Source: Sphingobacterium populi (GTDB lineage: Bacteria; Bacteroidota; Bacteroidia; Sphingobacteriales; Sphingobacteriaceae). From it: a stretch of DNA of 64,000 bases. The DNA lies in contig NZ_LQXS01000001.1 of assembly GCF_001586775.1 (NCBI RefSeq), positions 124,001 to 188,000 of the forward strand, read 5' to 3'. Below are positions 45,356 to 53,848 of the stretch, one piece after another. Within the stretch, counting starts at the first letter, position 1. The number at the start of each line of letters is the position of its first letter. The position numbers and the translations under genes were made by a program. The notes beneath the pieces were generated by a model. It was not told where the DNA came from. It did not search any database and saw nothing but the letters and a program-made list of their open reading frames with translations.

Positions 45356-45778
45356 ATGAAGAAAATATTAGTACTAAACGGCCCTAATCTCAACTTACTG
45401 GGCGTGCGAGAGAAGAGCATATATGGAGATCAGGATTTTGTATCCTTCTTTTCGGAATTGAAAGATGAGTTTCCGGATGTGGATCTAAGCTATTTTCAAG
45501 CGAATAGCGAAGGTGCAATAATCGACGAAATTCATAGAGTTGGATTTGAATGGGACGGCGTCGTATTGAATGCCGGCGCGTACACGCACACGTCCGTTGC
45601 TATCGCAGATGCGATAGCGGCTGTGACTACTCCGGTCATTGAAGTGCATATTTCTAACGTGCACCAGCGAGAAGAATTCAGACATCACTCGTATCTTTCT
45701 GCGCAATGTAAGGGAGTAATTTTGGGGTTCGGCTTGAATAGCTATCGCCTGGGAATTTTAAGTTTAATGTTATCTTAA
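45356..45778 (+). CDS. aroQ: Type II 3-dehydroquinate dehydratase
   Basis: Dehydrates 3-dehydroquinate in the shikimate pathway. The N-terminal LVLNGPNLNLLGVREKSIYG (residues 5-24) carries the catalytic Tyr loop. VLNAGAYTHTSVAIADA and EVHISNVHQREEFRHHSYLS (with the catalytic His) are the other signatures. It has 140 residues, the normal length for the dodecameric enzyme. It converges with the Bcr/CflA gene; a terminator stem overlaps both ends. Confidence 0.97.
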   Translation: MKKILVLNGPNLNLLGVREKSIYGDQDFVSFFSELKDEFPDVDLSYFQANSEGAIIDEIHRVGFEWDGVVLNAGAYTHTSVAIADAIAAVTTPVIEVHISNVHQREEFRHHSYLSAQCKGVILGFGLNSYRLGILSLMLS

Positions 45779-45795
45779 GAGACAACATTAAACTT
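45760..45795. terminator. Bidirectional terminator overlapping the ends of aroQ and the MFS gene
   Basis: AAGTTTAATGTT pairs with AACATTAAACTT (12-base loop). The left arm lies inside the last aroQ codons and the right arm inside the last codons of the convergent gene. Confidence 0.65.
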
Positions 45796-47002
45796 CCATT
45801 TTGCGATTATTAAATCGCGGTAGTAAAATATAGATCAGAAAACTGATTAAGGCTCCGCCGCACATAACTGCTACCATCGGCAGTTGCGTGCCATTGTGAA
45901 AATGACTCACCAACGCAGAAGAAGCAGCGCCTAACGCCATTTGTATGCAACCCAATAGCGCAGAAGCACTACCTGCCAAGCGGTCAAAAGGTGCTAAAGC
46001 CATGGCAGACGTATTCGGGAAGATAAATCCCTGTGCGCACAAGTACAGACATATAAGAGCCAACAAAGTAATTAAGTTCAATAATCCCGTTGCTGCAAAG
46101 ATTACGAGTAGTACACCTGCACTAACTTGAAAAAAGCTAGCTCTTTTAGAAATCACTTCACTAGTAAGCTTATTCAACAAAATCCGATTCAGTTGCGTAG
46201 CGATGATTAAGCATGATGCGACCATCGCAAAGGCGATGCCGTATTGTGATTCGCTGAGACCATGTAGCGATTGCAATACGAAAGGCGATCCTGAGAGGTA
46301 AGCATACAAGCCGCTCGCGGCAAAACCACCTACCAATGCATAAAGGAGAAAAACGGGCGTTTTGAATACTGACCAATAACCTTCTACAATGTCTTTCGGA
46401 TACAAAGACATCTGCCGATTGCCTTTGTAAGATTCTGGCAAGATAAAAATCACGGCTAACAAAATTAAGGTGGCCAAGGCGGTCAAAATCAAAAATATAA
46501 TATGCCAATCAAAATGCGACAAGACAAATGCACCAACACTCGGAGCAATAATCGGCGAAATACCAATGACCAGCATCAACATACTGAAAACCTTAGCTCC
46601 TTCGCGAGGATCAAAATAATCACGAACCATGGCACGTGATGCGACCATACCAGAGCAACTTCCCAGCGCTTGCAAAAAGCGAAATACGATCAAATGATCA
46701 GCATCTTCAGTGAAGGCACACATGATAGATGCAAGTATGTAAATCACTAGGCCAACAAAAAGTGGTTTTTTGCGTCCAAATTTATCTAATAGCGGCCCGT
46801 AGATGATCTGCCCGATGGCAATTCCAACAAAGAAGGCAGTTAAGGAAAGTTGTATCTTTTCGATGGGCGAATCAAAGTCCGAAGCGATCGTATCGAAAGC
46901 CGGTAGGTACATATCAATTGAAAAAGGCCCAATCGCAGAAAGCAGTCCTAGTATAAGTAAGATAGCAAAACGTCTTGACTTGGAAAGAGAATTAAAATTC
47001 AT
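45788..47002 (-). CDS. Bcr/CflA family drug efflux MFS transporter
   Basis: A 404-residue exporter with 12 predicted TM helices. The N-terminal LLILGLLSAIGPFSIDMYLPAFDTIASDF and GQIIYGPLLDKFGRKKPLFVGL (loop 2-3 motif A) are typical of Bcr/CflA multidrug resistance proteins. RFLQALGSCSGMVASRAMVRDYFD is the motif C-like region. Substrates in the family include bicyclomycin and chloramphenicol; which applies here is unknown. It lies 67 bases downstream of lgt on the same strand, beyond the lgt terminator. Confidence 0.92.
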   Translation of the reverse strand: MNFNSLSKSRRFAILLILGLLSAIGPFSIDMYLPAFDTIASDFDSPIEKIQLSLTAFFVGIAIGQIIYGPLLDKFGRKKPLFVGLVIYILASIMCAFTEDADHLIVFRFLQALGSCSGMVASRAMVRDYFDPREGAKVFSMLMLVIGISPIIAPSVGAFVLSHFDWHIIFLILTALATLILLAVIFILPESYKGNRQMSLYPKDIVEGYWSVFKTPVFLLYALVGGFAASGLYAYLSGSPFVLQSLHGLSESQYGIAFAMVASCLIIATQLNRILLNKLTSEVISKRASFFQVSAGVLLVIFAATGLLNLITLLALICLYLCAQGFIFPNTSAMALAPFDRLAGSASALLGCIQMALGAASSALVSHFHNGTQLPMVAVMCGGALISFLIYILLPRFNNRKMEV

Positions 47003-47036
47003 ATAGTGGTAGTGTATTGAAAAAGAGAAAAGTAAA

Positions 47037-47063
47037 AAGCCCTTCTTGGCAATTGAAGGGCTT
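47037..47063 (-). terminator. Terminator of lgt
   Basis: AAGCCCTTC pairs with GAAGGGCTT (9-base loop) and on the minus strand is followed by TTTACTTTT, 7 bases after the lgt stop. Confidence 0.8.
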
Positions 47064-47069
47064 CTTTAT

Positions 47070-47894
47070 TTAGCGCGTTACCGGTGTGGTTTTTCGCAGT
47101 AATAAGTATAACCCTACTAGTATAAAAGGAATGCTGAGAAGCTGCCCCATATTGAGCGCCATGCCTTGCTCAAATGCTACTTGATCGATCTTGAAATGCT
47201 CTAAAGCGAGTCGCGCTCCAAATAATAGGATAAGTAACGTTCCGAACAGCTTTCCGGGTTTTGGATTCTGGTTTTTCTGATATAGAAACCACATGATTCC
47301 AAATGAAATCAAATAAGCAATCGCTTCATAAAGCTGTGCCGGATGCCTTGGTATATTATCTATTTGCTGAAAGATGATCGCCCATGGCAAATCGGTAGGA
47401 TGGCCAATCATTTCGGAATTGAAGAAGTTACCTAAGCGAATAAAAAAACAAGCTATCGGCACGACAAGAACCAGACGATCAGTAATCCAGATAAAGTTTA
47501 TCTTTGTATTTCTAGCAAACAACCATAATGCCGTCAAGATCCCGATGGCACCGCCATGGCTAGCCAATCCAGTAAAGCCAGTCATTTGCCATTGTCCATT
47601 AACTTGCTGAAATGGAATGAACATCTCCAAAAGATGGTCTTTGTAATAAGCAAAATCATAGAATAGGCAATGCCCTAAGCGCGCACCCAACAGCGTACCT
47701 ACAAAAATATAAATCGTCAATTTGTCTAGCAATTCTTGTGATTTGCCTTCGCGTTTAAAAACCTTCAGCATGAAAAAATACGAAGAGGCAAAGGCCAACA
47801 GCCAACACAACGAATAATATCGCAGACCGAAGGATCCTATAGTAAATATTTCGGGTTCGATATTCCAAACGATGTGCGCCAAAGTAGTTTTCAT
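47070..47894 (-). CDS. lgt: Prolipoprotein diacylglyceryl transferase
   Basis: Inner-membrane enzyme that transfers diacylglycerol from phosphatidylglycerol to the lipobox Cys of lipoproteins. Of 274 residues, about seven are hydrophobic segments. The signature ACFFIRLGNFFNSEMIGHPTDLPWAIIF (about 147-174) with RxGNxxN-ExxG, and GLASHGGAIG (about 108-117) with the essential His, are both present. It is divergent from the M42 peptidase gene. It would process the lipoproteins seen in this window (the DUF1573 and MFP proteins). Confidence 0.96.
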   Translation of the reverse strand: MKTTLAHIVWNIEPEIFTIGSFGLRYYSLCWLLAFASSYFFMLKVFKREGKSQELLDKLTIYIFVGTLLGARLGHCLFYDFAYYKDHLLEMFIPFQQVNGQWQMTGFTGLASHGGAIGILTALWLFARNTKINFIWITDRLVLVVPIACFFIRLGNFFNSEMIGHPTDLPWAIIFQQIDNIPRHPAQLYEAIAYLISFGIMWFLYQKNQNPKPGKLFGTLLILLFGARLALEHFKIDQVAFEQGMALNMGQLLSIPFILVGLYLLLRKTTPVTR

Positions 47895-47937
47895 GGAGTC
47901 AAATTATGGTGTAAAGATAAGGTTTACTCGCTTAGTT

Positions 47938-47968
47938 TTTGTCATATCTATTTGAAATACTTATTTTG
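47938..47968 (+). promoter_or_regulatory. Promoter of the M42 peptidase gene
   Basis: TTTG, 20-base spacer, TATTTTG (one base short of the TAnnTTTG consensus). It is 21 bases before the ATG at 47989. Confidence 0.45.
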
Positions 47969-47988
47969 CGTAGCACAAATTAAGCATT

Positions 47989-49104
47989 ATGAGTAAGAAG
48001 AATTCTAAAGAGAATAAACACATCGAAGTGGTCAATGAAAAGTCATTGGCCTTTTTCGAAAGCTATATAAATAATCCCTCTCCAACTGGTTTTGAATGGA
48101 AAGGACAACGTCTTTGGCTGGATTACCTAAAACCCTATGTTGATGATACGTACATCGACAATTATGGTACTGCTGTAGGTATTATCAATCCAGATGCACC
48201 CTACAAAGTGGTGATCGAAGCACATGCCGACGAGATTTCCTGGTTTGTCAATTACATCACTTCTGATGGATTGATTTATGTAATCCGCAATGGTGGTTCA
48301 GATCACCAAATCGCACCTTCAAAAAGAGTCAATATCCATACTGATAACGGTGTTGTCAAAGCTGTATTTGGTTGGCCAGCTATCCACACACGCTCGGGCG
48401 AAAAAGAGGACGCACCGAGTTTAAAAAATATATTTCTCGATTGTGGCTGTACCTCGAAAGACGAAGTAGAAGCTTTAGGTATTCACGTAGGTAGCGTGGT
48501 GACATACGAAGACGAGTTTATGGTACTCAACGATCGTTATTACGTTGGGCGTGCGCTAGATAATCGTGCCGGCGGACTTATGATCGCTGAAGTTGCGCGT
48601 TTGTTGAAAGAGAACAAGAAAACACTGCCATTTGGTTTGTACATTGTTAACTCTGTACAAGAAGAAATCGGTCTCAAAGGTGCGGAGATGATCGCAGATT
48701 ACATCAAACCAAATGTGGCTATTGTGACCGACGTGACCCACGATACCACAACGCCAATGATTAATAAGATTACACAAGGTGAATTGGCTTGCGGCAAAGG
48801 CCCGGTCGTATCCTATGCGCCTGCAGTACAAATCAATTTGAATAAAATGCTTATCGAAGTAGCCAAAGAGCACAATATTCCATTACAAAGACAAGCATCA
48901 TCACGCTTCACAGGTACCGATACAGATGCTTTTGCATATTCTAACGGAGGCGTACCATCGGCATTGATCTCGCTTCCACTTCGCTATATGCATACGACAG
49001 TGGAGATGATTCATAAGGAAGATGTAGATAATGTGATTCGTTTGATCTATGAAATGGTGCTTGCGATTCAGCCAGATCAGGATTTTCGTACCTTCACCAA
49101 ATAA
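47989..49104 (+). CDS. M42 family metallopeptidase (glutamyl aminopeptidase/TET type)
   Basis: A 371-residue cytoplasmic di-zinc aminopeptidase. Ligand motifs are in order: EAHADEI (His about 76), ALDNRAGG (bridging Asp about 191), QEEIGLKGA (catalytic Glu and ligand Glu about 224), VTDVTHDT (Asp about 248) and RYMHTTVEMIH (His about 336). M42 enzymes assemble as dodecameric tetrahedra and trim peptides from proteolysis. It is followed 32 bases later by a DUF3467 gene on the same strand, a probable two-gene unit. Confidence 0.93.
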   Translation: MSKKNSKENKHIEVVNEKSLAFFESYINNPSPTGFEWKGQRLWLDYLKPYVDDTYIDNYGTAVGIINPDAPYKVVIEAHADEISWFVNYITSDGLIYVIRNGGSDHQIAPSKRVNIHTDNGVVKAVFGWPAIHTRSGEKEDAPSLKNIFLDCGCTSKDEVEALGIHVGSVVTYEDEFMVLNDRYYVGRALDNRAGGLMIAEVARLLKENKKTLPFGLYIVNSVQEEIGLKGAEMIADYIKPNVAIVTDVTHDTTTPMINKITQGELACGKGPVVSYAPAVQINLNKMLIEVAKEHNIPLQRQASSRFTGTDTDAFAYSNGGVPSALISLPLRYMHTTVEMIHKEDVDNVIRLIYEMVLAIQPDQDFRTFTK

Positions 49105-49135
49105 GTTTAAATAGCACACGATATCTTTTAGAAAG

Positions 49136-49462
49136 ATGAATAATAATAATCCGAATAATCCCAATCCAGAAGGGCAGGAAATCAATATCGAACTGACGGA
49201 AGAAGTAGCAGAAGGTATTTATTCTAATCTCGCTATTATCACCCACTCAAATACCGAGTTTGTGGTCGATTTTGTACGTATTATGCCGGGTGTGCCCAAA
49301 GCGAAGGTGAAATCTCGCATCGTACTTACTCCTGAGCATGCAAAGCGGTTGCTAGGTGCTTTGCAAGACAATGTGAATCGTTTTGAGGCGCAGAATGGCA
49401 AAATTGATTCTAGAGAAGTGCCGATTCCGCTAAATTTTGGCGGACCAACTGGTCAGGCATAA
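49136..49462 (+). CDS. DUF3467 domain protein
   Basis: A 108-residue protein. An Asn/Pro-rich start (NNNNPNNPNPEGQEINIELTEEVAEG) is followed by a conserved core, IYSNLAIITHSNTEFVVDFVRIMPGVPKAKVKSRIVLTPEHAKRLLGALQDNVNRFE, typical of DUF3467. No catalytic residue is known for this family, and the function is unknown. A terminator follows 17 bases downstream. Confidence 0.85.
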   Translation: MNNNNPNNPNPEGQEINIELTEEVAEGIYSNLAIITHSNTEFVVDFVRIMPGVPKAKVKSRIVLTPEHAKRLLGALQDNVNRFEAQNGKIDSREVPIPLNFGGPTGQA

Positions 49463-49478
49463 AACAGATACAAAAGTG

Positions 49479-49511
49479 GTAGAGGCCTGATTTATCGGCC
49501 TCTGCTTTTTT
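49479..49511 (+). terminator. Terminator after the DUF3467 gene
   Basis: AGAGGCC pairs with GGCCTCT, plus two flanking pairs, followed by GCTTTTTTT. Confidence 0.8.
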
Positions 49512-49587
49512 TGATACATCTACATCATCTTCGCTGGCAAACAATCTATATCACGTCCTGTTACTATAATGCAATACAGATTATATA

Positions 49588-51099
49588 ATGGATATTAATT
49601 TAAGAAACCTGACTAAGAAGGACTATAAGGATCTTCGTGAGTCTATGATCCAAGCTTACGACGGCCACGCCGGAGAAGTTTGGACCCGTGCGCATATCGA
49701 CGATTTAGTAGATATGTTTCCAGAAGGACAAATCTGTGTAGAAGTCGACAAAAAGGTCGTAGCCTGCGCATTGTCCATTATCATCAATACCAAAAAGACC
49801 AACGTATACGAAAAATACTACGAAATCATTGATGATGGCAAGTTTTCAAAGCACGATAATGATGGCGATACCTTATATGGTATCGAAGTATTTGTGCATT
49901 CAGAATATCGGTCCTTGCGTCTTGGGCGAAGACTGTATGACGCTCGTAAAGAATTATGCGAGCAAATGAATTTGAAAAGTATCGTGGCAGGAGGGCGTAT
50001 TCCAAATTATCATACCTATGCCGCTACGATGAGTCCGAGAATGTATATAGAGCGCGTAAAACGCAAGGAAATCTACGATCCGACCCTTACCTTTCAGTTG
50101 TCCAATGATTTTCACGTCAAGAAGATTCTAAAGCATTATCTTCCGGAGGATGCCGAATCCATGCAATTCGCAACGTTATTAGAATGGAACAATATCTATT
50201 ATGAGCCCGATGCTAAATCAAGCTCCGCATCCAAGCAGACTATCCGTCTGGGACTGGTGCAATGGCAGATGCGTCTGTTTAAGGATGTCAATGAGTTTTA
50301 CGATCAAGTTGAATTTTTTGTTGATGCAGTAAGTGATTACGGTGCCGATTTTGCCCTTTTTCCTGAATTCTTTAATACGCCATTAATGAGTTCGTATAAC
50401 GATATGCCCGAGCGTATGGCTATGGAAAAGCTCGCTGAATTAACCAAAGAAACCGTTGCTAAAATTCAAGAATTCGCGGTATCCTACAACGTTAATATCA
50501 TTGCTGGATCTATGCCAGTGGTGGAGCGTGGCAAGCTTTACAATGCTACATTCTTATGTCATCGTAATGGACAACTCGATACGTACAAAAAAATCCATAT
50601 CACACCTAACGAATATAAGTACTATGGTATGGTGGGGGGCAACGAAGTAAAAGTATTTGATACAGATTGTGGTAAAGTAGGTTTGTTGATCTGCTATGAT
50701 GTCGAATTTCCTGAGTTAGGACGCATCCTGGCCGATCAAGGTTTGCAGATTCTTTTTGTGCCGTTTATGACGGATACACAAAATGGATACATGCGTGTAC
50801 GCGCTTGTGCGCAGGCACGCGCTATCGAAAATGAATGTTACGTTGCTATTGCAGGTTCAGTTGGTAATTTGCCACGTGTGAGCAATATGGATATACAATA
50901 TTCACAGTCTGCAGTGTTCACTCCTTCTGATTTTGCGTTTCCCAACAATGCTATCAAAGCTGAAGCAACTCCAAACACCGAAATGGTGCTAATAGCGGAT
51001 GTTGATTTGTATGCCTTACGCGATTTACACGAATATGGAACTGTTAAGATTTTGAAAGATCGTCGCCATGACCTTTACGAAGTAAACCTGCTGAAGTAG
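49588..51099 (+). CDS. GNAT acetyltransferase fused to a nitrilase-superfamily hydrolase
   Basis: A 503-residue two-domain protein. Residues 1-210 form a GNAT acetyltransferase (LYGIEVFVHSEYRSLRLGRRLYDARKELCEQMNLKSIVAGGRIPNYHTYA). Residues 225-503 form a carbon-nitrogen hydrolase with the catalytic triad visible as Glu in LFPEFFN (about 259), Lys in TYKKIHITPNEYKYYG (about 334) and Cys in LLICYDVEFPE (about 368). Nitrilases with N-terminal GNAT domains form a recognised superfamily branch, but their substrate is not established. A coupled deamidation and acetylation is a reasonable inference. It has no neighbours that reveal the pathway. Confidence 0.9.
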   Translation: MDINLRNLTKKDYKDLRESMIQAYDGHAGEVWTRAHIDDLVDMFPEGQICVEVDKKVVACALSIIINTKKTNVYEKYYEIIDDGKFSKHDNDGDTLYGIEVFVHSEYRSLRLGRRLYDARKELCEQMNLKSIVAGGRIPNYHTYAATMSPRMYIERVKRKEIYDPTLTFQLSNDFHVKKILKHYLPEDAESMQFATLLEWNNIYYEPDAKSSSASKQTIRLGLVQWQMRLFKDVNEFYDQVEFFVDAVSDYGADFALFPEFFNTPLMSSYNDMPERMAMEKLAELTKETVAKIQEFAVSYNVNIIAGSMPVVERGKLYNATFLCHRNGQLDTYKKIHITPNEYKYYGMVGGNEVKVFDTDCGKVGLLICYDVEFPELGRILADQGLQILFVPFMTDTQNGYMRVRACAQARAIENECYVAIAGSVGNLPRVSNMDIQYSQSAVFTPSDFAFPNNAIKAEATPNTEMVLIADVDLYALRDLHEYGTVKILKDRRHDLYEVNLLK

Positions 51100-51171
51100 T
51101 TACGAACGGTTGCCATGAATTAGGGATTTGTATTTTAAATATTATCTTTAAGTATACATATCTACTCATTC

Positions 51172-51537
51172 ATGGCAATCATTACCCAAGAAGTGGCAAT
51201 AAAAGATGCGCGTTTTTTTCTCCAATAGGTTTTTATCCCGAAGAACAGCTACTCGGCAACGAATTTTATGTTGATGTCTCCGTCACATTTCCTTTTGCCA
51301 ATCCTAATGCCGAGCGATTAGAAAATACCATCAATTATGAAGAGCTCTATCAGATCATGGTGGAGGTAATGGCGCCAAAACGAGAATTGCTCGAGTCGGC
51401 AGCGGAGGATATACTAAATCGATTACTCGAACGATATGCCAATTTACAACATATTGCCGTCCATATACGGAAGCAAAACCCACCATTTGGTGGCGATGTT
51501 TCTCAATCCGTCGTAGGGTTAACCTATCAGCGCTAAC
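51172..51537 (+). CDS. folB: Dihydroneopterin aldolase (FolB), frameshifted as read
   Basis: A folate-pathway enzyme converting dihydroneopterin to hydroxymethyl-dihydropterin. It starts MAIITQEVAIKDARFF and continues in another frame as SPIGFYPEEQLLGNEFYVDVSVTFPF, then TINYEELYQIMVEVM, LLESAAEDILNRLL, and KQNPPFGGDVSQSVVGLTYQR. The combined length of about 121 residues is normal. The break is at a run of seven T (51213-51219); eight T would restore the frame. Either one base is missing from this assembly or the T run causes slippage. Because of the break, this gene is easily missed by plain frame searches. Confidence 0.85.
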
Positions 51538-51587
51538 TACATCAGCTATTTATACAGTGAGTTTGTCGGCAAAATTGATTTAAATCA

Positions 51588-51601
51588 GACATTTTGTCTT
51601 G
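51588..51601 (+). promoter_or_regulatory. Palindrome AGACA-N3-TGTCT upstream of hsp20 (candidate heat-shock operator)
   Basis: AGACATTTTGTCTT lies 111 bases upstream of the hsp20 ATG. It is identical over 14 bases to the element upstream of clpB, in the same orientation relative to the gene. Confidence 0.6.
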
Positions 51602-51712
51602 TTTATTTTTTTAATCATGTCAAAAAGTCTGTTTTTGTGAGAAATTTCGCTATGGTATAAGAATTGTAAATCTCTCCGTAAATGATTAATTAACATAACA
51701 GGAGGATATATC

Positions 51713-52156
51713 ATGGCTTTAGTAAAATTTCCAACACGTACCGTAAACACCGACGCTGTTAACCCATTTGTAAATAATGTGTTTGATAGCTTATTTACAG
51801 ATTCATTTATGAGTGACCGTCTAGTTACTCGTGTTCCAGCCGTAAACATTTTAGAAACCGATGCTGCTTTTCAGTTAGAATTAGCAGTTCCCGGTCTGAA
51901 AAAAGACGATTTCACCATAAACGTGGATAAGAATCTTATTACCATCTCGGCTGAGAAAAAAGCTTCCAGCGAAGGAGAAGCTAATACGTATACGAAACGC
52001 GAATTTAATTACCATTCTTTCAGTCGTTCTTTCACGCTTCCAGATGTTGTAAATTATAATAATATCGACGCAAATTACGCAGATGGAATTTTAGTAGTTA
52101 AAATCGGCAAAAAGGAAGACGCAATCGTGACCAAGAGAAGTATTGAGGTAATGTAG
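51713..52156 (+). CDS. Hsp20 family small heat-shock protein
   Basis: A 147-residue holdase chaperone. The alpha-crystallin domain covers about residues 40-140: VPAVNILETDAAFQLELAVPGLKKDDFTINVDKNLITISAEKK, then FNYHSFSRSFTLPDVVNYNNIDANYADGILVVKIGKK. It has an unusually strong ribosome-binding site for Bacteroidetes, AGGAGG, 9 bases before the ATG. A shared palindrome upstream suggests coregulation with clpB, which would fit: Hsp20-bound aggregates are substrates for ClpB/DnaK. Confidence 0.95.
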   Translation: MALVKFPTRTVNTDAVNPFVNNVFDSLFTDSFMSDRLVTRVPAVNILETDAAFQLELAVPGLKKDDFTINVDKNLITISAEKKASSEGEANTYTKREFNYHSFSRSFTLPDVVNYNNIDANYADGILVVKIGKKEDAIVTKRSIEVM

Positions 52157-52183
52157 TTATTGCATTTTTATGATTATTGTTTG

Positions 52184-52210
52184 AGCTCTCCCTTTGGGAG
52201 AGCTTTTTTT
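52184..52210 (+). terminator. Terminator of hsp20
   Basis: AGCTCTCCC pairs with GGGAGAGCT (loop TTT), followed by seven T. Confidence 0.9.
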
Positions 52211-52266
52211 GTGATAATTTATAGTGTTTTATATGTCTTAAATCTATTATTGCTAATAAATGTGTT

Positions 52267-52351
52267 TTTTATTGTATAATTTTTCAATAAAATGTTTGAA
52301 ATATTATTTTTTTATTGTTTTTTTGAGTTATTATTTAAAATTTCAATAAAA
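52267..52351. repeat. Four copies of the octamer TTTTATTG in alternating orientation before amtB
   Basis: TTTTATTG at 52267 and 52310, and its complement CAATAAAA at 52285 and 52344, form two inverted pairs in an extremely AT-rich 85-base stretch ending 4 bases before the amtB start. They may be regulator sites for nitrogen control or only reflect low complexity. Confidence 0.35.
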
Positions 52352-52355
52352 AAAT

Positions 52356-53681
52356 ATGAGTCTATCTGGAAAAAAATCGTTCATACCTATAATTATAATG
52401 GGTATAGTTGTAATTTTAGCTTTTTTTAACCCTGGAATTCCAGATATTTCAAAAACATATGAATATAATGGGGCAGATGTAGCTTGGATGTTGGCTTCCG
52501 CAGCATTAGTATTGATTATGACGCCTGGATTAGCATATTTCTATGGTGGAATGGTAAAAAAGAAGAACGTTATCTCCACGATGTTGCAAAGTTTTATTTG
52601 TATGGCAGTGGTAGCTGTTCTTTGGGTCGTATTCGGTTTTTCACTAGTATTTGGCGAGTCAGTAGGAGGTTTTATCGGTAATCCGATGACCTATTTTATG
52701 TTTGAAGGCGTGGTCGACGGAGCGCCTTGGGGAGGTGCTCCGACGATTCCCTTTGTTTTATTTGCTATGTATCAATTAAAGTTTGCTATTATCACACCAG
52801 CTTTAATCACAGGTGCATTTGCCGAACGCATCAAATTCACATCATACGTACTCTTTGTCTGTCTTTTCTTTGTGTTCATTTATGCGCCCTTGGCACATGC
52901 TACATGGCATCCAGACGGTATTTTGTTTAATATGGGAGTTTTGGATTTTGCGGGCGGTACGGTCGTGCATATGTCCGCCGGTCTGACCGCCTTGGCATCA
53001 GCAATTTACCTCAAACATGGCAAGGATTTTCATACGCATCCGCATGTGCCAGCGCGTATTACATATGTGTTGATGGGAACTGGTTTGCTTTGGTTTGGTT
53101 GGATTGGTTTCAATGGTGGATCGGCATTTGGCGCGTCGGCCTTGGCGGCGACCGCGTTAGCAACTACTTCAACAGCTTCAGGCGCGGCAGCGCTTACCTA
53201 TTTATTCTTTGATGCTGCCAAAGGTATCAAACCTTCGGCAACTGGGGTTTGTATCGGCGTGGTTGTAGGATTAGTGGCAATCACTCCTGCGGCTGGTTTT
53301 GTGACGGTTCCGCATTCCTTGATTATTGGAGCAGTAGCCGCGATTATTAGTCGTTTGTGTATCGAATGGAGAACAAAATCTAAATTGGATGATACCTTAG
53401 ATGTATTTCCAAGTCATGGTGTGGGCGGTATGGTTGGTATGCTGTTAACTGGCGTATTTGCACATAGTGCTATCAATGAAGCAGTAGAAGCAAATGGTTT
53501 GTTTTTTGGAGAAACAGAATTGTTTACCGCGCATGTCATTGGTCTGATCGGCGCAACGGTATTTACTTTGATTATGGCTTTTATTTTACTGAAAATAACA
53601 GATCTTATTACGACACTTCGCGTGACCGACGAAGAAGAAGAGATCGGTCTTGACTTTTCTCAGCACGGAGAGAAGTTGTAA
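52356..53681 (+). CDS. amtB: Ammonium transporter
   Basis: A 441-residue inner-membrane ammonium channel with about 11 TM helices. The family features are MLASAALVLIMTPGLAYFYGGMVKKKNVIS, VHMSAGLTALASAIYL (first pore His), and DVFPSHGVGGMVGMLLTGVFA (second pore His). GLLWFGWIGFNGGSAFGA is also typical. The C-terminal tail (TLRVTDEEEEIGLDFSQHGEKL) fits the PII-interaction segment, yet no glnK gene follows, unlike many amtB loci. It is preceded by a very AT-rich region with an octamer repeat. Confidence 0.96.
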   Translation: MSLSGKKSFIPIIIMGIVVILAFFNPGIPDISKTYEYNGADVAWMLASAALVLIMTPGLAYFYGGMVKKKNVISTMLQSFICMAVVAVLWVVFGFSLVFGESVGGFIGNPMTYFMFEGVVDGAPWGGAPTIPFVLFAMYQLKFAIITPALITGAFAERIKFTSYVLFVCLFFVFIYAPLAHATWHPDGILFNMGVLDFAGGTVVHMSAGLTALASAIYLKHGKDFHTHPHVPARITYVLMGTGLLWFGWIGFNGGSAFGASALAATALATTSTASGAAALTYLFFDAAKGIKPSATGVCIGVVVGLVAITPAAGFVTVPHSLIIGAVAAIISRLCIEWRTKSKLDDTLDVFPSHGVGGMVGMLLTGVFAHSAINEAVEANGLFFGETELFTAHVIGLIGATVFTLIMAFILLKITDLITTLRVTDEEEEIGLDFSQHGEKL

Positions 53682-53730
53682 CAAATTTTAATTGTTTTAT
53701 ATTACTATACTCTACTACCCTCTATTTTAA

Positions 53731-53761
53731 ACTTGTCCCGGTTCTCGGGACAAGTTTTTTT
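53731..53761 (+). terminator. Terminator of amtB
   Basis: ACTTGTCCCG pairs with CGGGACAAGT (5-base loop) followed by TTTTTTT. The rest of the gap to mazG (53762-53848) holds nothing recognisable. Confidence 0.9.
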
Positions 53762-53848
53762 ATGAATTTACTGATTTGCCAGTGCAACACATCATCGGTT
53801 GGTTCTCGTGCATCATAAACGAGATCGTTTAAAAAAGGAGGTTGGGTG

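Noticed and set aside
51538..51712. CIRCE element (HrcA site) before hsp20 or clpB
   Set aside because: No TTAGCACTC-N9-GAGTGCTAA-like sequence is present; the shared palindrome is different.
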